DNA of 22,378 nt from Exophiala sp. HKRS030 (Eukaryota > Ascomycota > Eurotiomycetes > Chaetothyriales > Herpotrichiellaceae). The stretch spans positions 49,135 through 71,512 of the forward strand of contig JAHWDD010000018.1 of the NCBI GenBank assembly GCA_023897205.1. The letters run 5' to 3'. The notes below the pieces were generated by a model. It did no database searches. It was not told the origin of the DNA and saw nothing but the letters and a program-made list of their open reading frames with translations. The translations under genes and the position numbers were made by a program. Of this stretch, positions 10,045-19,636 are shown piece after piece (the first letter of the stretch is position 1; every line of letters begins with the position of its first letter).

Positions 10045-10592
10045 CTAGGAATCACTCAAAGTCGCTGGAATTTGGTGGCGTGACCGAGCTTCCATGCGCA
10101 TAGAAGGATGCAGCAGTCTTTGGAAGTATGGGTTACGTGGACGTCTAACAAGTGCAAGGTTCTTCTGTAACGCATTGGCCCAGTTCGAGTGACTCATATG
10201 ATACTGTAATGTTCTTTCAAAATCCAGAAGCGTTTCCATACTGTACGCCTGTATCTGTTGAAGAATAGTTGATTGTCCTGATAGAATCCACAAAGAATAG
10301 GATGATGCGACACGGCTGTAAGGCTACTCAAGATGAAGGACCAAGGCGCACAAGATATCTCAGACATAAGGAAAGGGGTCACAAGTTGGATGGATAGTCG
10401 ACACGTAAGCCGTACATTCTTGATACAACTTCCTTCACAAAGGTGCTGCTCTTCGGACACCATCTTGAAGATTTCCGTCCCTATCTCGGGGAGAAGCTGA
10501 TCTTGTAAATTCATTATTGGGCCAGAGAGTTCGCGAGCCAGCCTCTTGAGTAAAGAGGCAGAGCGAAGAAAGCAGGATGGGAAACGAGTCAT
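10045..10592 (-). pseudogene. F-box-like protein remnant, frame disrupted
   Basis: The first frame (10592-10194) contains LLPEIGTEIFKMV followed by NVRLTCRLSIQLVTPFL and LTAVSHHPI. This resembles the F-box and following segment of fungal F-box proteins (LPxEI, VRLTCRxF, TPxLF, LxxISxHPI). The likely continuation lies in a second frame (through 10293-10045: FERTLQYHMSHSNWANAL and PYFQRLLHPSMR). I found no convincing intron to join them, so a frameshift or deletion is likely. Intact relatives would act as SCF ubiquitin-ligase adaptors. It lies tail to tail with the broken MAPEG gene, inside the block of damaged genes. Confidence 0.45.
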
Positions 10593-10952
10593 TCAAAGGA
10601 AATAAGGCAGCCCCAATGGACTACATGCTCCTAAGGACCATGTTCTTCTATTCATACGCAGGGGAAAGGCTACGTACGCTCTTTATCAATGGTAGAGGCT
10701 CATGCATGCCATGTACGTTTTAATCTTTATAGTAAGTATTGCTTACGTGATGTGAACATAGGTGAAAAGTAGTGTACGGAAACCTTATTTGGACTGCGAG
10801 CACCGGCTGGCATGAAACCACAAGATAAGCGCCAAGCGACCTACTCAGATAAATATGGTCTCCATCAAGTTCATTTACCCAATTGGCGCCTTTTTCATGG
10901 TTGACCTGAGGTTAAAGGTCCTGCAATGCGGCCTATTAACCTCCTTCCGTAT
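10593..10952. other. Spacer between the FRE gene and the F-box remnant
   Basis: 360 bp without any gene I can support. It should hold the 3' end of the FRE transcript and any promoter of the F-box remnant. Confidence 0.4.
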
Positions 10953-12932
10953 CTATCTCTTGAAGGGCTGGAAATCCGTCTCGACCAAGGTCACCTTCTC
11001 ATGAAGATGCCGTCGTGCCAATCTCCGCAAAACGTCACGGGTTTCCGCAAATGCCGACACTGAATTTGATCAGTCTGTGTTCTTTTCCTGGAACTATGAG
11101 ACTCACTGAGAATAAGGGTCGAGCCCTGCGACGTCTGCCGCAATTCGGACATTTGCCGCTTGTCCTGTGTGAGCGGATTAAGTCCACTGCGCTCACTCTG
11201 GAGTGGCACGTTTGTCCATGGTTGCATGAACTCATCTGTCGAATATTCGGAAAGGGCGCTTCGTCGCGCCAGATCTGGGACGTCTGAATTCGGTCAACTT
11301 GAATCTATAAGAGGGCTGAGAAGTGCTTACATTGCGTTCTATACTCGGCGGGAATTGGGGTGGAGGGAAGACTTCCGGGAAAGCCTTTCATTCTGTCGTG
11401 TTGACGTTCGCCATTGAATGCTAACTCGCTCTTCACCAGTTGGTCAAAGTTGGCCTTTCCAGGATAGACAGTGCTTCGTCTTCCAAATGAGATCTTGGAA
11501 ATATCGTCGAGGTTGACGTAGATAGAGACCTGGAGGATCTATCATTTGATCAGTGATGGTGGAAGAATGAATTGACGAATTACGTACACCACCACTCTCC
11601 AGCTTGTCTTCATCCAGCACATCGTTCACAAAAGGCTGCGCGGCAATGCCGACATCTGAGATGGTCAGCAGGAGTCGGGTCTGAAGTCGGAATGCCCACC
11701 AATGTCACTGATCTGCCAGATCAAATGGATCCTACGAGTGATCACACGACGATTGTGGTAGCCATGAATCAGCTTCTTCAGGTATGGCACTTGAGAGGCG
11801 ATTCCGACTCCATCAGCGATCAACACAACCGTCTCGTGCTCACCAACCGCGACAGTATTCCCATGTGGTCCGCTAAACATGGCCCACTTGCACACCAAAG
11901 GTCCATCTGGGCGAGCAATGTGAAGAAGATCTCTCGTGAGGCCTCGCCGTGGCTGGATAAAAATCTCCAGACATTCTTGCGCCTCAGTGGACCAAGAGGC
12001 GACCATAAACGGATGGCTCTGCCAAAAGGCTCCGAGGCCTACGGAGGGTACCCATAGATTGATGTACTGGCCAGGCTCGATTTTCAAAGGTTTGCAGAGA
12101 TGCACCTTCAATTTCAGCATCCCACACGAGTTCGTGACGGTGACCCGTGAACGTTGACGGAACGACCATCCATTGCGGACAAGAACCAACACGGCCTCGC
12201 AAGCGAATGCCACCGCCATTAAGGCAAGAAAGATGAGAAGATACAATCGATCCGGACACCGTACTGACGATAAATGTTGCCAGATTGAAGCTGCACAAAG
12301 AAGCGACAAAATCTGATGAAGTCGAATAAAGATCTCATAAGACGCTTTCTGAACCAAGCTTCGTGGAGTGATGATGAGTATGCAGAATGCCAAAGCCGCC
12401 TAGGTTGATTAGCAGCGAGAAAAGCGGCAGGGAAGGATGATCTCACAATGACCACGGACGGTTTCTCAAGTTCTCTCCGAAATAAGGCCCGCTCGGTCAC
12501 GGCGACCACGATGACGTGAAAAGCGGCCAGGCCAAAAGCCACGAAGCTGACCGTACGATGGGCAGCTCGAACGGCGCCCACAGAGAGACCCAACAAGTCG
12601 GCCAGAAAGTTGAGGTGAAGACCACTCAACAACGGACCTAAATTGATGACCGACAACGTCCCTGCGCGGCGTCCGGCATGCGACAGATCGGCGACACCAA
12701 CACCCAAACACACCACGTTGACTGCCAGATATATGACGCGCAGCAAGACTGCGGTCACAGTCCAGGGACCCATAAAGGCGTGACGATTGAGAACATAGGT
12801 ATAACTCAAGTATTGGTGTATCCGGGAAATGGTGGCAATGAGCCTGGGAGCGAACGAGGAAACCCCGGTTCGCAGTAGAAATACCAAAGTAATGCCAGTG
12901 ATGACAACCGCATAGATCTGAGTAGTATCCAT
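10953..12932 (-). CDS. Ferric reductase-like transmembrane protein (FRE), six exons
   Basis: Exons are 12932-12447, 12399-11700, 11655-11588, 11538-11331, 11283-11107 and 11059-10953, separated by introns of 47, 44, 49, 47 and 47 nt. They join in frame to 581 residues ending HEKVTLVETDFQPFKR, the typical FRE C-terminus. The membrane core has two His pairs at 13-residue spacing, about 125/139 and 190/204, as bis-haem ligands. The FAD-binding motif is HPFMVASW (about 291), the NAD(P)H pocket LIADGVGIAS (about 355), then RRIHLIWQISD. The expected role is to carry electrons from cytosolic NADPH through FAD and haem across a membrane to ferric iron or another acceptor. No siderophore, permease or oxidase gene is next to it. 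FRE genes are a recurrent Starship accessory class. No nonsense codon is present, unlike the adjacent block. The small exons 3-6 are easily missed, and a model stopping at 11665 or 11305 would be truncated. Confidence 0.92.
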
Positions 12933-13375
12933 GGTGAGCGAGAGTTGAATTGTTCGAAGGGAATATTGCCCGGGGGAAGAGGCCTAACAGGCCATGGTTC
13001 GGAAGGACGCAGATTGAAGATTAAATAGCTCAGGAGAAGATGATCATCCCAGCACTGTGCTATGTTTAGATCTTAGCAGGTAGCGCAAACAGCCGAAATC
13101 AGCCGTTGAATTGCAATGCGTCTTAGGAGTGACAAAGTTTCACTACTCTATCTCGTTTAACGTATGTCCGGAATTACGGTCTGTGATGGGGTCTGACATC
13201 CAGAATCTCCCCGAACCCAAACGCAGGTCGGGAATTCACGTAGAATGGAATTACATGTGAGGCTTGCCTGGGATGGTTTTCCTATGTGAGATTGAGGGAA
13301 GGGCATATTGCCAACCGATTTGGATGCTTCGCGTCATGCATAGCAAAGAATACTTCGATCCAATGCTACCGGACC
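12933..13375. other. FRE promoter region / 3' side of the pseudokinase gene
   Basis: About 440 bp between two genes of the same orientation. I see no GATA-type (HGATAR) cluster that would mark iron control through an SreA-like repressor, and no other clear site. The minus ORF at 13454-13251 overlaps the last pseudokinase exon out of frame. Confidence 0.4.
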
Positions 13376-14569
13376 TCAATCGAAGTATCTGTAGGCTCTC
13401 CGAACGGAGAATGAAGCCAGCTCTTCCAACAACACCAAGTCCTCCTTGCGCCATGAACGCTGCAACAAATTGTGCTTTAAAGATCAGCAGCTGTCAGAAG
13501 AATTCTTATTCAGAAGTCCTCACCTGTTGTAGTTCCGTCACGGACCCTGCAGAAGTAGTCATCGACAAAAATCCCACGGATGGGGAGTTCCCGCGCCAGC
13601 GATTGGGATTCTCGATTCCGATAGCCCCGTCGTCCTTTACATATTTCTGCATAAGCTCCATTGCGATAAAGCCGACCGCCCTCACATCGGCCGCGTTTGG
13701 TTCCTCAGCGACACAACAGTACTCTTGGTTGGCTGCAATCAATCAGTCCTACCCTACACGGCCATTGTTGGATGCTCACCCAGGACGATGTCTCCGCTCG
13801 GCTTCAGCAGTACGTTTGAGCATGCCAACGAGCCGTGCTGGAGCCCGATTGAGCTCAGATAACACAGACCTTCCAGAATCTAATCTAGTCAGAGAACAGG
13901 TCTCCATCAGCACCTAGGACGTCAACACACCTGTGCCAGAATGGCGACCAGCTGTCGCTCAGTTGGATAAGCCGGGCAAGCCACCACTTGCTCCAGCGAG
14001 ACGAAAACGTGTTCGAAGACGGCAAAGTACGTCTGTTCCCACTCGAAAACCTCCATCACCCTGATAAATTTCTCGTGGCGAACTTTGTTCAACATGTCGA
14101 GGATTCCTTCCCCTTCACGTCTTTTGTAATTTTTGATGGCAACCTTGCCTGAATTCGGAGATGACCCGACGGCGACGGTGACAAAGTCCTCGAATTTGAG
14201 CTCATATCCCTGCTTGTACATCTTCCACGGTGATTCGTGCCGGACCGTCAGCAGAATCGCTCTCACGCCGGGAGGCGTCTGGCGGTGAGCAGATGCGCTA
14301 GGTTTCAGCATCCCTGGCTCGGTGGCCTTTTCAATCTGTTTTCCAATTCCCTTTTTGGTATCTCTTCCCGTGTCAGTGGCGGGGGACAATTTTTTCCATG
14401 ATGTGCTGATCCTTTCCGCTGTCCTGGCGATCTGCTCGAGGTGGTTTGGAGCGGTCGATGACTTGGAGCCGGGTTCATTCCCGATAGCTCCCAAATCGAT
14501 ACGTGATTCTCTATTCTGGGCCGAACGAGCGAGGTGCCGATGGGATCCAGGCTGCATGGGTATGGGCAT
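13376..14569 (-). CDS. Fungal protein-kinase-like protein, probable pseudokinase (4 exons)
   Basis: Exons are 14569-13931, 13879-13780, 13732-13524 and 13459-13376 (introns 51, 47 and 64 nt), giving 343 residues. The first 100 residues are polar and low in structure. A kinase fold follows: the beta-3 lysine in GKVAIKNYKR (K146), a hinge-like YFAVFEHV, QILEGLCYLSS, then LQHGSLACSNVLL where HRD would be, and DIVLANQEYCC where DFG would be. VRAVGFIAMELMQKYVKDDG and a C-terminal SWRKEDLVLLEEL match the accessory kinase-like family common in Pezizomycotina. The catalytic HRD Asp is replaced by Ser (about 230) and the DFG motif is absent, so I expect no phosphotransfer. A binding or scaffold role is more likely. 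The start is the first ATG of the open frame and is less certain than the kinase core. Confidence 0.85.
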
Positions 14570-14906
14570 GGTTATGAGGGAGGTGTAAGTCGGACTTGCG
14601 GGTGGTAAGAAACTGTTTGGGGTACGTTAGATATTTAAATAGTCACAACCGTGGAATTGCTTTAGCCTCTGATTCCTCACAGACCTGTTTACATACATTA
14701 AACATTAAGTTGTGTTGTTCCTGCAAATTTCCAAGGTTATAAAGTTATATGCCTCGAGTTTTAGGACCAAAAAATATTCTTCGGCCATTTACGTGCCGTT
14801 TCGCTTAGATCATCTCACTGATCTGTCCAATTATTACAGTATCCAATCTTACATCCTAAGTGATAACCGACACTGAAATCCTTTCCCGAAGAATCGAAGA
14901 AAATGA
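14570..14906. other. Spacer between the pseudokinase and the secreted-protein gene
   Basis: About 340 bp, A/T-rich, with TACAGTA at 14835-14841. No coding region is visible. It is likely the pseudokinase promoter plus the 3' UTR of the upstream gene. Confidence 0.45.
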
Positions 14907-15307
14907 CTAGTTCTCCTCAAGCGGACCCATACATACATATTGGTCATTTGCTACCTGACAGAATGGAAATCCACAATGCGCAATAGAAGTCCAAGTGAAC
15001 GGGGTATTAGCAGTGATGGTCGAAGTCAGCCACGTGTTCGGATCGGAAGGTTGTTGAGTACATTGAAGCTGGAACTAGTTAGTGCTGTAGATGGCTCCCT
15101 TGAACGCATATGACTCACTATGTCAAAACAATTGTCCGAGCATGCCAGGGCGTCTGCCTGGCTCATGTCGCAAGTAGAACCTTCGAGGACAGTAAGTGCA
15201 TCGCCAGGACATTGACGGCGAAAAAGGCTTGGCGTATCGAAAGGCGTAGACATGACCAGCTGCACAGAGGTTGTAAGAAACACTAAGAGTCGTTTGAATT
15301 CGTGCAT
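14907..15307 (-). CDS. Small secreted cysteine-rich protein (2 exons)
   Basis: Exons are 15307-15119 and 15074-14907, joined by a 44-nt intron with GTGAGT donor and CACTAAC branch site. The product is 118 residues. It starts MHEFKRLLVFLTTSVQLVMS, a clear signal peptide (charged start, hydrophobic core, small residues before the expected cut). SLFRRQC follows, a dibasic site suited to a Kex2-type protease just before the first cysteine. The mature part has eight cysteines (QC, TC, AC, NC, QC, HC, FC, VC), an even number fitting four disulphides. I recognise no named fold. The size, signal peptide and Cys content fit fungal effector-like or antimicrobial-like proteins, but that function is inferred from architecture only. 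I chose the ATG at 15307 because the longer open frame upstream has no signal-like start. Confidence 0.75.
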
Positions 15308-16023
15308 GTTACAGACTTTCTCAGTACAACAATAGTTCTTGGATATGTGGTGATACAGTCCTGTGGAAACGGTAATCAGGGCGACTCCAAGGGAAATTTG
15401 GCGGTAATTATATGTGAAGTTCTTCGTAGACACAGAGTGTCGATCCTCAGGGCTCCAAGGTCTAGATGTGATCACTTTCTGAACACTCGATGCTCTGAGT
15501 TTTAATATTAGAAATACAATACTTGAAGATTGACCTAAATTTGGGATCAAAATCGGCAATGGGGAAGAATCTGGTATGAGTATGTATAGAGGCACTCAGC
15601 GCAGTAAAGTTTACTGTAGTAGTGCTGACGTGCGATTCTGAACTTAAATTGATTTTTCGTGGGTTATAAGTCTTGTATTATTCTCTCAGCCTGCTCGATG
15701 GAGGAAACACGTCCGGACACAGCAGCTTTAAGGTATTAGATTTTACATTTCACAATTTGGCCTTCAATCCCTTTCACTCACACCCAGTGCCTCACCCACC
15801 TATACAGTAACAATACATCAGGGCCTGTGCGCGTCAATGGAAATTTTTATAGATGATCTGTACAATTGTGGTTGATCGCCAAGCCAAGCTTTTAGCGTCA
15901 GGGGCTACAGCCTCGCACCCATCTCAGAACTATGGCGCACCTAACACTTCCGTTGTTTTTCACTCTCAACCATATGCCAATCAATCACTGAGAATATCAG
16001 CTCTTCTCTGTATTGCAGCAAGA
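15308..16023. other. Spacer upstream of the secreted-protein gene
   Basis: About 715 bp without a supported gene. It carries TACTGTA at 15612-15618 and TACAGTA at 15803-15809. The 61-aa plus ORF at 15853-16038 looks random. Confidence 0.45.
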
Positions 16024-16692
16024 TCATGCTCCGTTTAGTGACGCTTGGGTGCACTCGTCAGCGCTTGCATTATTAACATGACTCGCCTCCTGGGTTTCAA
16101 AAGCTTGGGTTCCTTGTGTCGTGGTTTCCTCTTCCTGAGGGAAGTCCTTCTCATCCGTGTCCTCATAGAAAATGTTGACCCAGCCATACCCCTGATCGCA
16201 TTCCCTTTGTGTGTCTTCTTGCCGTAGGGGCACATCTACCAGTGCCGTTTGGTCCGCGGCGTAGAGATCGTAATTGAAGAATTGGCCTATTGTGGTGACG
16301 GTATTCGTAGATGAAGGGGTTGATTCAAATGCCAGTGTATCGAAATTTCTGTTAGAAGGAAGGATAGGTAGGTCATCTTGGCTTGACACTGCGGTGTGAA
16401 AATCAGCGGAAAGGTGAGACTCATCCGTGGTGGTTTTGTCACTGGCAATCGACGCGTCAGGGCCAACTAATTCACCCGCAGCCGAGCCGCGGCCAGGAGA
16501 GTATGTTCCTGAACATTGGTGCAGCAAGCTTTCAACCGGAAGAAGGGTGGCTTGAACATCTTCGAGCACTTCTCGGTCAAAGCGGGACGAGGAAGGAGAT
16601 CCTCCCCCCGGTGAGAAGAGTCGGCGATACGTCGTCCATCGAATGACGGTCCAGTCACGAATCGTCCGGTGGGAAAGAGCATTCCCGGCCAA
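16024..16692 (-). CDS. Doubtful acidic ORF, possibly one exon of a gene
   Basis: An open frame of 222 codons, rich in Thr, Ser, Glu and Asp, especially near the end (EDTDEKDFPQEEETTT). It is bounded upstream by an in-frame TGA at 16695-16693. It has no internal ATG, so it can only be coding if spliced to an upstream exon. A second frame upstream (16750-16467) contains ECRACQEPDWPGMLFPTGRF and could supply a start, but I found no convincing splice pair. No domain is recognised. The composition would suit a disordered protein or an activation-domain-like tail. Confidence 0.25.
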   Translation of the reverse strand: MAGNALSHRTIRDWTVIRWTTYRRLFSPGGGSPSSSRFDREVLEDVQATLLPVESLLHQCSGTYSPGRGSAAGELVGPDASIASDKTTTDESHLSADFHTAVSSQDDLPILPSNRNFDTLAFESTPSSTNTVTTIGQFFNYDLYAADQTALVDVPLRQEDTQRECDQGYGWVNIFYEDTDEKDFPQEEETTTQGTQAFETQEASHVNNASADECTQASLNGA

Positions 16693-17349
16693 TCAGGCTC
16701 CTGGCAGGCTCGACACTCTGATAATGCAGGTGAGAATGTAGATACGAGAAGTCAGGCAAGGTTGAATCATTCTAGATTACCGCTCCACGGGTCCATCGAT
16801 AGTTATAGTAAAGTATGAGTACGTTTTAAGAAGTAATGCAATCTGAGCCTTGACAAAGGGATTGAGAAGGGAGTGAGAGCTCTTCGAAGACAACTTCAGC
16901 AGGGGACCAAATCATCTTTCTTGCTTGTCCTCGGGGGAGAGCAAAGATGACTGTCCATTGGTGGGCCATTCCCAGGATAGGTTCGTGGTAATTCCAAAAA
17001 AGGAGCCCCCTTGGATTGTCTTTCTATTTTTATCCTACCCTTACTGTGGGTATTCTCGAATGATGAATGATAACTTTTGGTCCTTCCATAGTTCTGTTGT
17101 ATTGTACGTTCCTGTATGTACGTACATGATAGGTTTTATTCATGCCAAGAGACAGTACAGTATTTGTCAAGAACTCAAAGGATGGACAATTTTCGGGCTG
17201 GAAATCGAGGAGAATCAACAGGAGGATCGATGAAAGCGGACGCACTCTTCTGAAAAAATGGGCCAATTATTCCTTCGCATTCACTCATTGATCATAATGC
17301 CCTTTGAGCCCTGCGCAGGGCAGTGAGAATATCATTTTTGGTCAACAGT
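16693..17349. other. Spacer downstream of the F-box protein gene
   Basis: About 650 bp with no clear gene. Small ORFs at 16925-17233 (plus) and 17266-17030 (minus) overlap and match nothing. TACAGTA lies at 17156-17162, and a short GTACGTAC palindrome at about 17118-17125. Confidence 0.4.
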
Positions 17350-18636
17350 CTATCGATGAGAGAGCCTTGAACTGAAGGCAATTCCACGAAATGCACAAGA
17401 ATTTTCAACTTTCCTCATTTCAGGGGCCTTATAAATATGACTACGCTCCCAGATGACATCCAACGTCCTGAGAGCGGGCGAGAGTTGTTCGTTTTCAACG
17501 TATTGATATAGTGCCGAGCAAAGAGTGTCACTTCTTCCACGCTGGGCCATGACCAAGATCAAGAATTTTAACGACGTTGGAAATGAGACCATTCGTGCAA
17601 GAGGCTCACAACCATCTTCCAACTTCACGGCTTCTGTTGCTGGTAATGTGAGCTTGGTAAGATGTCGATATCCGGTGAGATCAAGGGGCTGAACCGGTGT
17701 GGAGGTGGTCCAGGTATCGATGGTCAGTACCTCTAGGGTCTGTTGACATTGATAGAGCCCTGCGCTGATCCCCTGTGCCACTGCTTTGGCATGATACCAT
17801 GGCACTCCCGGAGTCATACCTAAAATAGGTTGCAATTCGAATCGGCGTAAATTTTGGCAGCAGCTAAGCAACGATGCGACCTCAGCTTCATCCATGTGAG
17901 GATGAAAGAGACCAAGGTAACGAAGAGGCGAGGTTATATCCCCGACCGCGTTCGGAAGAGAGTACCCGCGCAGACTCCAAGATCTGAAGATTTCCAAGGA
18001 GGGCAGCCGCAGAATAGACTTCACGTCCACGCCAGCGTCTTCGTTGGCGAAAAGGCTGAGACTGGCTAAATTTGTGAACGGGAGCCCTCCCTTGACATCG
18101 ATGCTGGACCATCTTATCAATCTGTTCAGGTATTGTGCTGATCTTCCGAGCTGCAGCTCGACCTCCACGAGACGATGCAGCTGAGAAAGTATGGAGGAGA
18201 TCCAGATTGCACCGTTGTTGACTTGAAGATCCTCGGCCACCTGTGGAATGGTCGAATGCCACCTCTTCAGAGGTAGCAAGAAATATCTTTGCGCTTCTTC
18301 TTGAGCAGTTATTGTGTCCCGCATAATCGGTCTCTGCTCGCGATCGGAAATGGCCTGGAGTTCGATTTGCTCAAGAGCTCCTGCTTCGAAGTATTGTACC
18401 AGCAATCCTAGATCAGGATGTTCTGAGAGTGTCCGAGCGAAATGAACTGCGGCTCTTGGAGAAGGCAAAAATACGGCCTTATATATCAATTCTCGTGCGA
18501 CAACGTGAAAGCGTTTCGAAGTCAGTGAGATTGCGAACAAGTTGCCACAGGTGTTACTGGTGCCGTAAGGCTTGATCGACAGGTACTGGACAACCAGAAA
18601 GAGAAGTTCGTGTGGGAGGTCAAATAAATGTGCCAT
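17350..18636 (-). CDS. F-box protein with LRR-like C-terminal region
   Basis: A single-exon gene of 428 residues starting at ATG 18636 (MAHLFDLPHELLFLVVQYLS). The N-terminus is an F-box: LPHELLFLVVQYL, then LFAISLTSKRFHVVARELIY. After it come stretches typical of fungal F-box proteins (LSEHPDLGLLVQYF) and repeated leucine-patterned segments (ASLSLFANEDAGVDVKSIL, LEIFRSWSLRGYSLP, LRYLGLFHPHMDEAEV, TLEVLTIDTW, HLTKLTLPA) that look like irregular leucine-rich repeats. It probably links a substrate to an SCF ubiquitin ligase through Skp1; the substrate is unknown. The frame is open and the composition normal, with no sign of decay. A minus-strand TATATAAAG lies about 200 bp upstream. These genes are numerous and variable in Pezizomycotina. 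Confidence 0.85.
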   Translation of the reverse strand: MAHLFDLPHELLFLVVQYLSIKPYGTSNTCGNLFAISLTSKRFHVVARELIYKAVFLPSPRAAVHFARTLSEHPDLGLLVQYFEAGALEQIELQAISDREQRPIMRDTITAQEEAQRYFLLPLKRWHSTIPQVAEDLQVNNGAIWISSILSQLHRLVEVELQLGRSAQYLNRLIRWSSIDVKGGLPFTNLASLSLFANEDAGVDVKSILRLPSLEIFRSWSLRGYSLPNAVGDITSPLRYLGLFHPHMDEAEVASLLSCCQNLRRFELQPILGMTPGVPWYHAKAVAQGISAGLYQCQQTLEVLTIDTWTTSTPVQPLDLTGYRHLTKLTLPATEAVKLEDGCEPLARMVSFPTSLKFLILVMAQRGRSDTLCSALYQYVENEQLSPALRTLDVIWERSHIYKAPEMRKVENSCAFRGIAFSSRLSHR

Positions 18637-19636
18637 CGGGTCCGTGGACTACTGTATCAAAATCAGTCCTAGAACTTGTTAAATGAGGCATAGGAGACGA
18701 TCGCATAGCTGCTAAATATCATCCTAGGGCACCAAGTGATATACTTTGATGATTGTTGCCAGGAACACCCTTTCATCCTGCTTATAACTACACTTGCTGG
18801 CCAAGACACGAATCGATGGAACCAAGCGGGACTTTATATAGCGCATCTTCATGCGGGAGTTTTGTCAAGGTATTATCTCGATTGCTAATAGCTTTTTTGG
18901 TTTACCTTACTTCGCACGATCTGTGAAGAAGCCTTGCTCAATGCTCTGAGATAACATTGCGGGAAAAGAACTGCAATTCTGTGGTAAACCATCAATCATT
19001 TTTAGAAGGACCATCCTGTGCGAAGATACAGTAACCTTAACCCAAGAAAAGAAACATGCTGCAATGATGAGGATGAAGACAAGGATGACCCAACTAATCA
19101 ACGTAGACTGTCTAGTAACTGGAGAATCGAATTGCATGCGTCTCTCAGAGATTCAGGAGGAGTGTCAGACTTCAAGAAAAGTACGATGGTTGAGACAAGC
19201 TTAACGGAAAATATATTTCCATCTTATCCTTACCTTGTGCCGCGCCCCTCCCTGGCTCTGCTGTACTGCAGCGTCTTGTGGTACAGAGACAATTTGGCAG
19301 CAGTACTGCATATAGTATTCACGGCTTTGGACGTTCGAGAGTACCCGTGGCTGCTAGTGCTTATTTTTGGGTGGAATGAACATCACGTCCTGAGTTCGAA
19401 GTCTCTCCGTTCGAAGCTTCTACGTATATGTCGATAGTGTGGTACATATGTTGGCCTTCTTCTATATAAGCAACGCCTTCGAAATATCTTGGTCTGGTTT
19501 TACTGTTACAAGATACATGGAGGGTAGCATAATCTTCCAAGCCCTCTTCTTCCCAACTGTTTGGCTCTTATGGGTAGCATTCCTGTTATGTATATCACTG
19601 GCTTACAAATCGATTAACAACTCCGCAGCCTTGGAC
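18637..19636. other. Divergent region between the F-box and HP1-like genes
   Basis: About 1 kb. A plus ORF at 19018-19437 (139 aa) and a minus ORF at 19137-18907 (76 aa, with one hydrophobic segment, WVILVFILIIAACFFSW) are open but overlap each other and resemble nothing. A small membrane protein on the minus strand cannot be excluded. A TTCGAAG word is repeated at about 19396 and 19410. Confidence 0.4.
18832..18840 (-). promoter_or_regulatory. Probable TATA box of the F-box gene
   Basis: TATATAAAG on the minus strand, about 200 nt upstream of the ATG at 18636, the best TATA match in this spacer. It would imply a 5' leader of roughly 170 nt. TACTGTA at 18650-18656 would lie in that leader, 14 nt before the ATG. 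Confidence 0.4.

Noticed and set aside
11305..11307. TAG as the end of, or a break in, the ferric reductase gene
   Set aside because: It lies inside a 47-nt intron (11330-11284). Splicing continues to the conserved FRE C-terminus.
13264..13917. 217-aa plus-strand ORF
   Set aside because: It is antisense to three exons of the pseudokinase and resembles no family.
19439..19636. N-terminal membrane segment on the HP1-like protein
   Set aside because: The in-frame open stretch before 19637 encodes hydrophobic sequence unlike any HP1; an internal ATG at 19637 gives a normal protein.
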